In this document: piece after piece, positions 7,577 through 15,551 of the stretch
Numbering within the stretch: position 1 is the first letter of the stretch
Layout of the letters: the number at the start of each line of letters is the position of its first letter
IMG/VR virus record: IMGVR_UViG_3300010397_000063
Location: 1 to 41,327 of that record
DNA length: 41,327 nt
Strand: one strand, 5' to 3'
From: a virus
The notes under the pieces: model-generated
Seen by the model: only the letters and a program-made list of their open reading frames with translations
What the model was told of the DNA's origin: nothing
The model's database searches: none
Translations under genes and position numbers: made by a program

Positions 7577-8641
7577 ATGGGCGAGACGTCAATCGAATGG
7601 ACCGATGCAACATGGAATCCTGTAACCGGATGCACGAAGGTTTCCGCCGGCTGCAAGAACTGTTACGCGGAACGGATCTTTCCGCGGCCGTATGGCGGAA
7701 CGTGTAGGTGTGGACACAAAGAAGAATCGCACGATCACAACGATCTCAGCATCGGCCAAGGCGTTCCAGCGACGTGCTTTCATCAGGGCTGTAACTGCGC
7801 AAGGTTCAAGCAGCGCAAATTCACTGACGTTCTCACACATCCCGACCGCCTCGAACAGCCGCTGCACTGGAAGAAACCGCGCCGCGTGTTCGTCAATTCG
7901 ATGTCGGATTTGTTCCATGAGGATGTGCCGTTCGAATTCATCGACAAGGTTTTCGCGGTAATGGCGCTCACGCCGCAGCACACCTATCAGATCCTTACGA
8001 AGCGGCCGGAGCGGATGCGGGAGTATTGGCAGAGCGTCAGGGTTCGAATGGACGCCATCTTGATCGAAGCGGTCCATGTGTCGGGCCAGAAGTATTCCAT
8101 TGAGGAGTTCATTCACAAGGCATCGAATCCGCTCCCGAACGTGTGGCTCGGCGTTTCCGTCGAGGATCAGAAGACCGCCGACGCGCGGATCCCGCTATTG
8201 CTGCAAACGCCGGCGGCGATCCGATTCGTCAGTTATGAGCCGGCGCTCGGCCCAATTGATTTCGAGCGCGGCGGATTCGCGTTGCATCGTCCCGTTACGA
8301 GTCCGAGTGGAAAGCATTATCCAGGCCTCGACTGGATCATCGTCGGAGGCGAGAGCGGACCAGGCGCACGTTCGTTCAATCTGCAATGGGCTCGCGATGT
8401 TGTGCAGCAGTGCAAGGCGGCCGGCGTGGCGTGCTTCGTCAAGCAATTCGGTAGCGTTCCCGTGATACCGCTGAAGGAATGGGAGACACAGGGGAAGAGC
8501 ACCGGAAAGTGGCGGATCCTTAACGCGCGAAACGATAGAAAAGTGTCAGTGGATATGGTGCCGATTCTCTGCAGCGATCGCAAAGGCGGCGATATGACTG
8601 AATGGCCGGCCGATCTTCGTGTGCGAGAGTTTCCAAAATGA
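7577..8641 (+). CDS. DUF5131 (phage Gp37/Gp68) family radical-SAM-like protein (354 aa)
   Basis: The N-terminus IEWTDATWNPVTGCTKVSAG followed by CKNCYAE is diagnostic for the DUF5131/Gp37-Gp68 phage family: C19, C26 and C29 make a radical-SAM-like Cys triplet. Later family landmarks are VFVNSMSDLFHEDVP, ILTKRPERM, VWLGVSVEDQ, RFVSYEPALGP, WIIVGGESGPGAR and CFVKQFG. An extra Cys/His insertion at about residues 46-75 (CRCGHKEESHDH and CFHQGCNC) may bind zinc. The biochemical role of the family is not known to me. It lies between two paralogous secreted-protein genes, so it and one copy may have arrived or duplicated together. Confidence 0.9.
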   Translation: MGETSIEWTDATWNPVTGCTKVSAGCKNCYAERIFPRPYGGTCRCGHKEESHDHNDLSIGQGVPATCFHQGCNCARFKQRKFTDVLTHPDRLEQPLHWKKPRRVFVNSMSDLFHEDVPFEFIDKVFAVMALTPQHTYQILTKRPERMREYWQSVRVRMDAILIEAVHVSGQKYSIEEFIHKASNPLPNVWLGVSVEDQKTADARIPLLLQTPAAIRFVSYEPALGPIDFERGGFALHRPVTSPSGKHYPGLDWIIVGGESGPGARSFNLQWARDVVQQCKAAGVACFVKQFGSVPVIPLKEWETQGKSTGKWRILNARNDRKVSVDMVPILCSDRKGGDMTEWPADLRVREFPK

Positions 8642-8730
8642 CCGGTCCACGCACTTTCAGTGAATAATTCCCACAACAGTGCTTTAATGTCCGTCGCGGT
8701 GTGGTCTCAAATTCTGCCTGGGAGAGCCAA

Positions 8731-9384
8731 ATGACAAGATTCCTGCTGTTGATATTACTTCTCATGAGTGTCACTTCCTTATATGCACAAGCCGACCTCA
8801 GCCTAGTGAGTCATCCTTGGCACGTGTGTGTTGACGTCGACAACGGCTCCGCCTTTTTGCCGAACGTCAACGTGTCGGGCCATCTCCAATTGGCCGGTGC
8901 TCCGAATGCCTCCCAGATTCGTTTTGGTCCGAATGTGGATCTGCAGGCGAACACATCGAACAGCGGCCCGACATTGGCGACCAACAAGGGACCGATGCTA
9001 ACGACACTCTTTCGACGTGAAACATTCGCGGCGCCTGGAGCGCTCGCCTATCTCAAGGCGGAAGGATTGAATACAGACGGCGGCTCATATTCGCCGGTAT
9101 GGATCGCATTCAGTACTCGCAACAACACCGCGGGTCAAGAAAGCGGATACTTCGATTTCATGTATCAAACGAACGGTGGGCTCCTTCAGCATCCTTTATA
9201 TGTCGGTGATCTCGGTGAGGGCTTTCCCTATCACGTCGTTATTACCGATTACATGCTGGTTCAAGCGCCGGCGCAGTTCAATCAGGTCGTAACGGTGAAG
9301 GAATTGAAGATCGGGAATACGACGCTTACGGAAGACGACATAAAGAAGCTGCTCAGTCTCGCTGGGCAGCTGACAAGTAATTGA
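8731..9384 (+). CDS. Secreted/exported protein, paralogue B (217 aa)
   Basis: ATG 8731 is chosen because GGGAGAG lies upstream and the product then starts with a clean signal peptide (MTRFLLLILLLMSVTSLYAQ; cleavage predicted near YAQ-AD). From about residue 45 it aligns along its whole length with paralogue A (6799-7566), including NTSN-GPT-ATN-GP, LTTLFRRE, SGYF-FMYQ and GDLGEGFPY. It lacks about 40 residues of paralogue A's N-terminal mature region. The pair suggests gene duplication around the DUF5131 gene. Function is unknown. Confidence 0.85.
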   Translation: MTRFLLLILLLMSVTSLYAQADLSLVSHPWHVCVDVDNGSAFLPNVNVSGHLQLAGAPNASQIRFGPNVDLQANTSNSGPTLATNKGPMLTTLFRRETFAAPGALAYLKAEGLNTDGGSYSPVWIAFSTRNNTAGQESGYFDFMYQTNGGLLQHPLYVGDLGEGFPYHVVITDYMLVQAPAQFNQVVTVKELKIGNTTLTEDDIKKLLSLAGQLTSN

Positions 9385-9416
9385 CCTTAACGCTGGCCCG
9401 GAAGTAGGCTTGCGGA

Positions 9417-9551
9417 ATGGAAATACTCGCTGGCCTGATCGGTGCGGCCATCGCAATTGGGCTAGTTTTCTTGTGGGATATAAAGAAAGCCACCGAGAAA
9501 ATGGCTGAGAATTCACGCCGGGGGCATGATAGCTCCAATTTCGAACCTTAA
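9417..9551 (+). CDS. Single-pass membrane micro-protein (44 aa)
   Basis: A small frame that begins MEILAGLIGAAIAIGLVFLW, giving one N-terminal membrane helix, and continues with a charged cytoplasmic tail (DIKKATEKMAENSRRG). A weak GGAAGTAGG ribosome site lies about 10 nt upstream. Its TAA overlaps the convergent stop of the leftward injection-protein gene at 9548-9551. It is the last gene of the rightward arm. It could be a holin-like or superinfection-related peptide; evidence is limited to composition and position. Confidence 0.5.
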   Translation: MEILAGLIGAAIAIGLVFLWDIKKATEKMAENSRRGHDSSNFEP

Positions 9552-10861
9552 TTACCTTTCAATCGCTGGTAAATGTCGATACCGACTCCAGCGCCCGCCG
9601 CAGACGGCAGCCCGAACTTAAGCGCCGTTTTTGCCGCTGCCTTGTATCGATTCGGCGGAGCGGCGCCGCTTCCCTTGCCGACTGTATCTTCGCTCAGCGA
9701 TTCTGCCAGGTTCTTGCTCGCGATATAGAGATCTCCCCATCGCGCTTGGGCCTCCGCGATCCCTTTAACCTGCGATTTGATGACCGCGTTGAGGTCTCGA
9801 TACAACTTGACTTTGATCTGATTCACCGGATCATCATAGGCCGCGCCCTTCCATTTGATAGAGTCACCGAGATCAACTTTTAGCGCATGCGCCTGGCTGG
9901 GTGTGAGTTCGTCGAGATTCGGATAGCGCTTCAGAATGTCATCCTCGATCGACTGCAAATTTGCCTGGAATGTCGCATCCCGCGGAGCGCCAATTTTCTT
10001 GGTCTCGCTGCGCAAGGCATCCTCAACGAGATTATCCGCATTGATTTTGACACCTTGGCCGTCGGCGGCCGTCAGCTTCGACTGCATTTCTTTTCCGGCA
10101 CCATCCAGCGCTGTATCCACATTCGTTTTTGTTACCGCCTTCGTATTCCCAATGAGTCCTTCATCAACGAGCCGCTGGCCAGGATTCGCACCATGCGAGA
10201 CTTCTTTGGCCGGAACGTCCATCCACTTATTCAGTGTCGGAGCATCTGCCGGCGGTGGCATTTTGGCCTTGATCGAATTCCAGGCACCTTTTGCCGCTGC
10301 GGTGACGTGGGGCCGTGCACCTTCCAGAATGGCAGCACCGAGTGCGGTGCCGGCTCCTTGAGCCGCCTCTGCGGTTTCTGGCGAGTCCGGAGTCGGTGCA
10401 TCAACCAATCCCGGCTTCGCGAGCTCGATCGCTTGCTTTGCTGGTGTCACCACTGGAGCCACGGTTCCTTTGATTGCATCGGCACCAGACGAAGGCGTGC
10501 CGGAAATCAAGTCCCCAGCCAATGCCAATGGTCCACGGTTTCCGATATCGCCGATCGCTGCCGCTGTTCCTTTGATCGCAGCGGGAATACCCGTTACTGC
10601 CTTTGGGATTCCACGTAGAACATTTGCGGCCTGGTCCTGCATGACTTCGGCGGCGGTCCTGTCGGGGCTGTTCGACTGACTGAAATACTTCGAATACCAA
10701 GGCTGTTCCTGTGGCGCTGGCTCTTCCTTCAAAAACTGCTTGAGATCCGGCGCCGCGGCCAGGGTCTTTCCCACAAGCGTCATATCCGGAACGTTAGCAA
10801 GATCAGGTCGGCGCTCTCGAATCTTTGCTGCGAATTCTTGAATGGAATATTGATCCGGCAT
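9548..10861 (-). CDS. Putative injection/internal virion protein 3 (437 aa)
   Basis: The last gene of the leftward late operon. The N-terminus is SIQEFAAKIRERRPDLANVP. A long Ala/Gly/Pro-rich region (about residues 75-190) contains hydrophobic helices, then a charged helical domain with WGDLYIASKNLAESLSED, and a Gly-rich hydrophobic C-terminus (FGLPSAAGAGVGIDIY). Size, Ala-rich low-complexity composition and position after two similar genes match the ejection proteins (P22 gp7, gp16, gp20) that cross the cell envelope with the DNA. Family assignment rests on context and composition, not sequence motifs. Confidence 0.75.
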   Translation of the reverse strand: MPDQYSIQEFAAKIRERRPDLANVPDMTLVGKTLAAAPDLKQFLKEEPAPQEQPWYSKYFSQSNSPDRTAAEVMQDQAANVLRGIPKAVTGIPAAIKGTAAAIGDIGNRGPLALAGDLISGTPSSGADAIKGTVAPVVTPAKQAIELAKPGLVDAPTPDSPETAEAAQGAGTALGAAILEGARPHVTAAAKGAWNSIKAKMPPPADAPTLNKWMDVPAKEVSHGANPGQRLVDEGLIGNTKAVTKTNVDTALDGAGKEMQSKLTAADGQGVKINADNLVEDALRSETKKIGAPRDATFQANLQSIEDDILKRYPNLDELTPSQAHALKVDLGDSIKWKGAAYDDPVNQIKVKLYRDLNAVIKSQVKGIAEAQARWGDLYIASKNLAESLSEDTVGKGSGAAPPNRYKAAAKTALKFGLPSAAGAGVGIDIYQRLKGN

Positions 10862-10863
10862 GC

Positions 10864-12120
10864 TTATTTCCTCGGCCCGAAAGCTTTATCGAGTGCTTCA
10901 TCGAGGCCGCCTGCGGGCGAAGAGGAAGCTCCGCTGCGGTCCCGCTGCAGATGTGCCTTCTCCGTGTTATCCAAAAGCGTCAGGATGTTTTGAAGCTTCT
11001 TTCGCGCAACTTCCACAGTATCGGTCGGCTTCGGAATATCGTTTTCCTGAGCCATATTGATCTCGGCCTGGTTGATGCGCAATCCACGAGACCCAGCAAG
11101 AGCCCGCATGCTCTGAATGGCTGCGTTCCGGAACGTCCCAGTTGCGGCGAGATCTGGATCGAGCTGCCCAATCTGCTTCAGCTTGTTTGCAGGACCGACG
11201 ATCGCGCGCCCAGCGGCATCCTTCGGCAATTTGTTTTCGATCGCCTTGAGCATGAAAGCTTGGTTTGCCCGCGCGGTATCGAGATCACGAAGCATTTCCG
11301 CCGTGTCTTTGTCGACGACAGGAATACCCGCCTTCGATGCCGCGACATTCACGGCTTCTTTCTGTTTCTGGGTCAGATTGTTCGTGGGGATGTACTGCCG
11401 GCCGTTCTTGGTCGTTTCCACGATATCGCCGAGTTCTGGAGCTTCTGGAAGAGCCTTGCTGGCTTGGGCAATTGCAACCTTCTGGGCCTGAACCGCGGGC
11501 GACAGCGGAACATCTCGCCCAGGGATCGGAGTCTGCGGGGGCGGCGCCATCTCTCCAAACATGCGCGTTTCTTCGGTGTAGCTCCCATCTGGCATTCGGA
11601 CTCGATATCGAGCTGCACGCTGCGTCTTGCCCTGGGAATCCTTGATATCAAATTCGGTGCTCGGAATGATGATACCCGCAGCCTCTTCGGCATTCTTGCG
11701 GGTCTCATCCGCCTTACGTTTGTTCATGTCTTCCTGAAGCCGCGCTGCGGTGGTGTCGGCATTTTTCGTTCCGGCTGCGGCCGTCTCCGCCGAACTCTTC
11801 CGCGCTGAAATATCATTCAACGATTTCTGAATCTGTTCCGCGTGGGCGGGTAATCCAGCACTGAAAAGGGCTTCCACGAGCGAATCGTCAAACTTCCCGC
11901 CGTTCGCCATATGATCGTGAACAATCTGCGCGGCCTGCTGTGCTTGCTGATTCGCGAGTTGGGTTTTCTGTGCCGTCGCATGCCGTTCATTAATTTGTTC
12001 GGCGATGTCGGCTTGCTGCAGCTGCGCACCGCGAAGCCCCAGAACCGTCTTATATTGATCGAGCGCGTCTGGAACATCGATTGGTTTCAGTGCTGAGAAG
12101 TTGAGTTGTCGTAGAGCCAT
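10864..12120 (-). CDS. Putative injection/internal virion protein 2 (418 aa)
   Basis: Begins MALRQLNFSALKPIDVPDAL and is mostly Gln/Ala/Lys-rich helix (about residues 30-160), followed by a central small beta segment (RYRVRMPDGSYTEETRMFGE) and more helix. It ends DEALDKAFGPRK. The position between two other ejection-type genes and the Gln-rich helical composition resemble P22 gp20/gp16-type pilot proteins. Its ATG is directly followed upstream by the previous gene's stop (TAAATG). Confidence 0.7.
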   Translation of the reverse strand: MALRQLNFSALKPIDVPDALDQYKTVLGLRGAQLQQADIAEQINERHATAQKTQLANQQAQQAAQIVHDHMANGGKFDDSLVEALFSAGLPAHAEQIQKSLNDISARKSSAETAAAGTKNADTTAARLQEDMNKRKADETRKNAEEAAGIIIPSTEFDIKDSQGKTQRAARYRVRMPDGSYTEETRMFGEMAPPPQTPIPGRDVPLSPAVQAQKVAIAQASKALPEAPELGDIVETTKNGRQYIPTNNLTQKQKEAVNVAASKAGIPVVDKDTAEMLRDLDTARANQAFMLKAIENKLPKDAAGRAIVGPANKLKQIGQLDPDLAATGTFRNAAIQSMRALAGSRGLRINQAEINMAQENDIPKPTDTVEVARKKLQNILTLLDNTEKAHLQRDRSGASSSPAGGLDEALDKAFGPRK

Positions 12121-13455
12121 TTATGCCGGTGCTCCTTCTGGCAGACCTGCAATCTCCTGATCCATTTTCCCGAGGATGTTCGTCCAGTTCGGTCCGAAAT
12201 ATTTCGTCATCGCCTGATGAAATTGATCAATGATCTTTTTCTCTTTGCTGCCCTTCGAGGCAAATTGAGTCGCTTGGTTCTCAACCTCACCAATCATCTT
12301 TCCGGTTTCATCTCGGATCTGCTGCGCTGTCTGCTTGTCGAGCACTCCCGCAGCATAGAGATTGTCGAAGTTATCGACCACTTGCCCAAGATGCTGCCCG
12401 AACTCGGTCTGAACGCTCTGTGTCCATTTGTCGGCGGTCTGATGACTCTGGAAGTGCTTCAGGAGGGCATAGCCGCCAATCAGGGCCGCGCCAACACCGA
12501 TGGTGATTGGATTCGTCATGAAGCCAGCTATGGCCGGTCCGAGCCCTGCGCCGCCAGCACCGACACCGGTTCCCACCACCGTTCCATCCGCAGCAATACC
12601 CGCGCCGGATAGCGTCCCTGCGCCGATTGCACCGCTGAGTCCGGTACCGAGCGCTCCAGCGCCTGCCGCACCCGCACCTCCGATTCCCAGTACTGCTCCT
12701 GCGGTCTTCGCCGCAGTCGGCGCGAGCATGGCCATCGTTTTTGCGTTCGAAACCGTCTTCAGGATTCCGTTGATAGTGTCGTTGATCGAGTTCGCTTTGG
12801 CGATGTCGCCGTTGGCTTGCGCGGATGCCATCTCGGTCTGAAGATCCGCAATCTGCTTCGCGGTGTTTACATCTAGATTCGCGAGATTCGTTCCGTAAGT
12901 TCCGCCGGCGTCGACCGCCTTATTTGCGGCATTCTGGCCGATGCCGGCGAGCCCCATCTGTCGATTGAACCGGTTTGTCGTGTCGGTCTGATAACGGCCA
13001 AAGGCGTTCTGCCATTCCTGAGAAGCGGCGTTCTGGTTGTAGTCGCTGAGGCTTTTCATCGTCGCCCCGGTGAATCGCTTCCCGGAGGCGTTTGCGCCGG
13101 CTTCCAGCGCTTTTTGACCTTGCTCCAAACGAAACTGGAAACTCGGATCTTTGTAGAGATCGAAGGTATCGTTATTGAAAGGCGTGTTGTATTCGCCGCC
13201 GTCACCGGATCCTGCGACCAAATTCTTCAGCCCGACGGATCCTGCATCGATGAATGGATTCAGGGTCTGCTGTTGCCGTTTGTAGATCGCGGCAAGGCTA
13301 TTCCGTGCCGTATTCGCACCGCCGTTGATGGTGTCGATGGCCTGCATTCCGCCGGCATTCAGTCGGCGCGTGGCATTGTTGACGGCGCGTCGATTGAGAA
13401 TCCCGCCGAAGATTTGTCCTCCGATCGGCACTGCTAAATCTGCAAAACTCGGCAT
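12121..13455 (-). CDS. P22 gp7-like DNA transfer/injection protein (444 aa)
   Basis: The N-terminal half carries features I associate with phage DNA-transfer proteins: NRRAVNNATR, then NPFIDAGSVGLKNL, then DPSFQFRLEQGQKALE and NRFNRQMGLAGIGQNAA. A long Gly/Ala-rich hydrophobic stretch (about residues 235-335) could insert into membranes. The C-terminal third is helical. ATG 13455 has AGGAG about 6 nt upstream. It is the first of the three-gene ejection cassette. Confidence 0.8.
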   Translation of the reverse strand: MPSFADLAVPIGGQIFGGILNRRAVNNATRRLNAGGMQAIDTINGGANTARNSLAAIYKRQQQTLNPFIDAGSVGLKNLVAGSGDGGEYNTPFNNDTFDLYKDPSFQFRLEQGQKALEAGANASGKRFTGATMKSLSDYNQNAASQEWQNAFGRYQTDTTNRFNRQMGLAGIGQNAANKAVDAGGTYGTNLANLDVNTAKQIADLQTEMASAQANGDIAKANSINDTINGILKTVSNAKTMAMLAPTAAKTAGAVLGIGGAGAAGAGALGTGLSGAIGAGTLSGAGIAADGTVVGTGVGAGGAGLGPAIAGFMTNPITIGVGAALIGGYALLKHFQSHQTADKWTQSVQTEFGQHLGQVVDNFDNLYAAGVLDKQTAQQIRDETGKMIGEVENQATQFASKGSKEKKIIDQFHQAMTKYFGPNWTNILGKMDQEIAGLPEGAPA

Positions 13456-13464
13456 TCGGTCTCC

Positions 13465-13905
13465 TTACTGACTCGCTGGAATCGTGACCAAACAATCAAA
13501 ATTAAGTACACCCGGATTCACGCCGGCGGCTGAATAGTTGTTAAAGCGAATCGCGATTACGTTGTCTGCGAAGACATCTGCAGTAATGCACGTATTCGCT
13601 GGCGGCGATGGTTCGCAGTGGACCTGCACGAAGCTGGCCTTCGGTACAAACACTCCGCCTATCGTGAATATGATTGCTAGAGATGCGCTACTCTGGGCGG
13701 CCACGAGCCCGAACGTCAGCGGACCGGTCACAACAACCTGCTGACCGACTTTCATCAGAGAATTGAACCAATCCAGCCACGGCTTGTTCTGTTTCATATC
13801 CAGATAGCCGACGATCTGATTGTGAGTGTTCTTCACCGCCAGCTTCGATTCAGCCGGTGGTTTCAATTTCAATAAAGTCAGAACTCCCGTAATTCCCAAA
13901 CTCAT
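13465..13905 (-). CDS. Hypothetical structural-operon protein (146 aa)
   Basis: Begins MSLGITGVLTLLKLKPPAES and is then a beta-rich protein with two hydrophobic strands (VVVTGPLTFGLVAAQSS, ASLAIIFTIGGVFVP) and a Cys-containing C-terminal half. No signal peptide is evident. It overlaps the gp10-like gene end by four bases (ATGA). It could be a small virion accessory protein; no family is recognised. Confidence 0.65.
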   Translation of the reverse strand: MSLGITGVLTLLKLKPPAESKLAVKNTHNQIVGYLDMKQNKPWLDWFNSLMKVGQQVVVTGPLTFGLVAAQSSASLAIIFTIGGVFVPKASFVQVHCEPSPPANTCITADVFADNVIAIRFNNYSAAGVNPGVLNFDCLVTIPASQ

Positions 13906-15551
13906 GATGCGAGCGCCTCCGCTTCAAGCCAGCCGATCGTTAAAGCCAACTTGCAAGGCTCATCGCCGTTGATGTTATAGACGCGATCGCGCGCGGCGCC
14001 GAGCCGGTCCCAGAAGACTTCCACGTCTTCACCCGAGCGTCCCAGGCTTCGCGAAAGCTCCTGGTTGAAACTCTTCGCCCCATCGTCGGAGTATTTCATT
14101 CGAATCTGAGGATCGGTGCCCCATTCGAAAAAGCCGAGCGATTGCATAACTGCTGGTGTTGGGTATGGAATCAAAGGCGTATATGGCGTCACGTCGTAGA
14201 TAGCTTGCAGGACGAGTGCCTGATCGGCCGTTACGTCCCCACCGGCTACCGCCGCGGCGAGAGCCGCAACGAAGGTTGCATAGTCCATGCTGTAATTGTT
14301 CAACCACAGCGGAGAACTGAGCCCGACGCCGGTCTCCGCGCCGATTTCCAGCCGGTCATAGACCACGCGCTTGTTTTCCTGAAGGATGTGCGGGCACTGC
14401 CGCTCCCATCGTTGCGGGAATCCATAGTCGGTGTAGTTATTCAGGTCCAGCTCATACAGCCAGCCGTTTGCGTAATCGCCGGTGAGGATCTTTCCAAATG
14501 CCGAAACGATCGTGTTCGAACGGTGCCGGTGATATTGGCCCATCTTGAAGTCCCAGTGCAGCACTTCATACCACTCGGCTTTTCCGGTTGCGTCCATTAC
14601 CGTCGAATTTAATTCCCACGACGCATCGGCGGCCGGAAACACAATTCGGTACTTCTCGTGGCCGTTCTGCTGATAAGCCATGCCGATGGCGTCTGCAGTG
14701 CCGAAAGTCTTTTCATATTCGCGGATGTGATTTTCTAGAGCGTGATCGCTGACGCGTCGAACCGAGTAACCGTCGCCCCGGTAGACGACGCCTTCGCCGT
14801 TGAGGTTACGCCCAAGCCAGAAGCGATAATTGCCGACCTGGGCAAGACTGCGAGGGGCCTTAATCCCGTAAGGAATCACGGCGTTCTGCTGTGGATCAAA
14901 AGGCGCATTGGGATTCGTTCCCACCAGGAACGGCTGGGTGATGCGATTCCCGTACAGGTACAGCACCTGATTCTGAACATTCAGCGCGAGAAGTGCATTT
15001 GCGGAGGCCTCCGCATCCTGAACGTCGGCAGGATCCCAGGTGACACCATCGTCTCGGTTGAAGAAGAACTGCGACCCGACTCCCACGATGAATTCGGCCA
15101 GCGCGACGAAATAGTTATCGATGAAAGCAATGTCGATCGGCGTGAATGTGACTGCCGGCGTCGTCAGCACTCCGCTGAGCCGGTACAACGTCTTTGCCGA
15201 AACGATCATCAGCGTCGTTTCGCTGGCTGCCATAACCACCGGAAGGCCGTCATTCGCGAGCGGGCCGTAGGTCGCATTGAGCGTATAGACCCCAGCCGCA
15301 AATGTGATGTCATACAGCGTGTTATCGATCACCACAAAAACATGATCGTTTAATTCATAAGAACCACGGCAGACGGAAAGAGCGGCATTGGGTTGGATTG
15401 CTGGAGTCAATCCAGGCGTTTTATACATCACAAACGAATTGATGCCGTCACCCGATTCCACGACTTCCCGGTAGACGTTAATCGACCGCTGACAATCCGC
15501 CTTACGCGAAAACGGGATGTAGCCGCAGCCGAGTAGTTCTTTAAAGTCCAT
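13902..15551 (-). CDS. P22 gp10-like tail hub/packaged-DNA stabilisation protein (549 aa)
   Basis: ATG 15551 is chosen because it overlaps the tailspike stop as TAATG and gives MDFKELLGCGYIPFSRKADC, a typical N-terminus for this family; an in-frame start 18 nt upstream is less likely. Landmarks are NVYREVVESG near the N-terminus, repeated beta-blade-like stretches (FWLGRNLNGEGVVYRGDGYS), MAYQQNGHEKYRI, GDYANGWLYELDLNNYTD, and the tail FNQELSRSLGRSGEDVEVFW. P22 gp10 forms the hexameric hub below the portal/gp4 rings. Position next to the tailspike supports this. Confidence 0.82.
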   Translation of the reverse strand: MDFKELLGCGYIPFSRKADCQRSINVYREVVESGDGINSFVMYKTPGLTPAIQPNAALSVCRGSYELNDHVFVVIDNTLYDITFAAGVYTLNATYGPLANDGLPVVMAASETTLMIVSAKTLYRLSGVLTTPAVTFTPIDIAFIDNYFVALAEFIVGVGSQFFFNRDDGVTWDPADVQDAEASANALLALNVQNQVLYLYGNRITQPFLVGTNPNAPFDPQQNAVIPYGIKAPRSLAQVGNYRFWLGRNLNGEGVVYRGDGYSVRRVSDHALENHIREYEKTFGTADAIGMAYQQNGHEKYRIVFPAADASWELNSTVMDATGKAEWYEVLHWDFKMGQYHRHRSNTIVSAFGKILTGDYANGWLYELDLNNYTDYGFPQRWERQCPHILQENKRVVYDRLEIGAETGVGLSSPLWLNNYSMDYATFVAALAAAVAGGDVTADQALVLQAIYDVTPYTPLIPYPTPAVMQSLGFFEWGTDPQIRMKYSDDGAKSFNQELSRSLGRSGEDVEVFWDRLGAARDRVYNINGDEPCKLALTIGWLEAEALAS

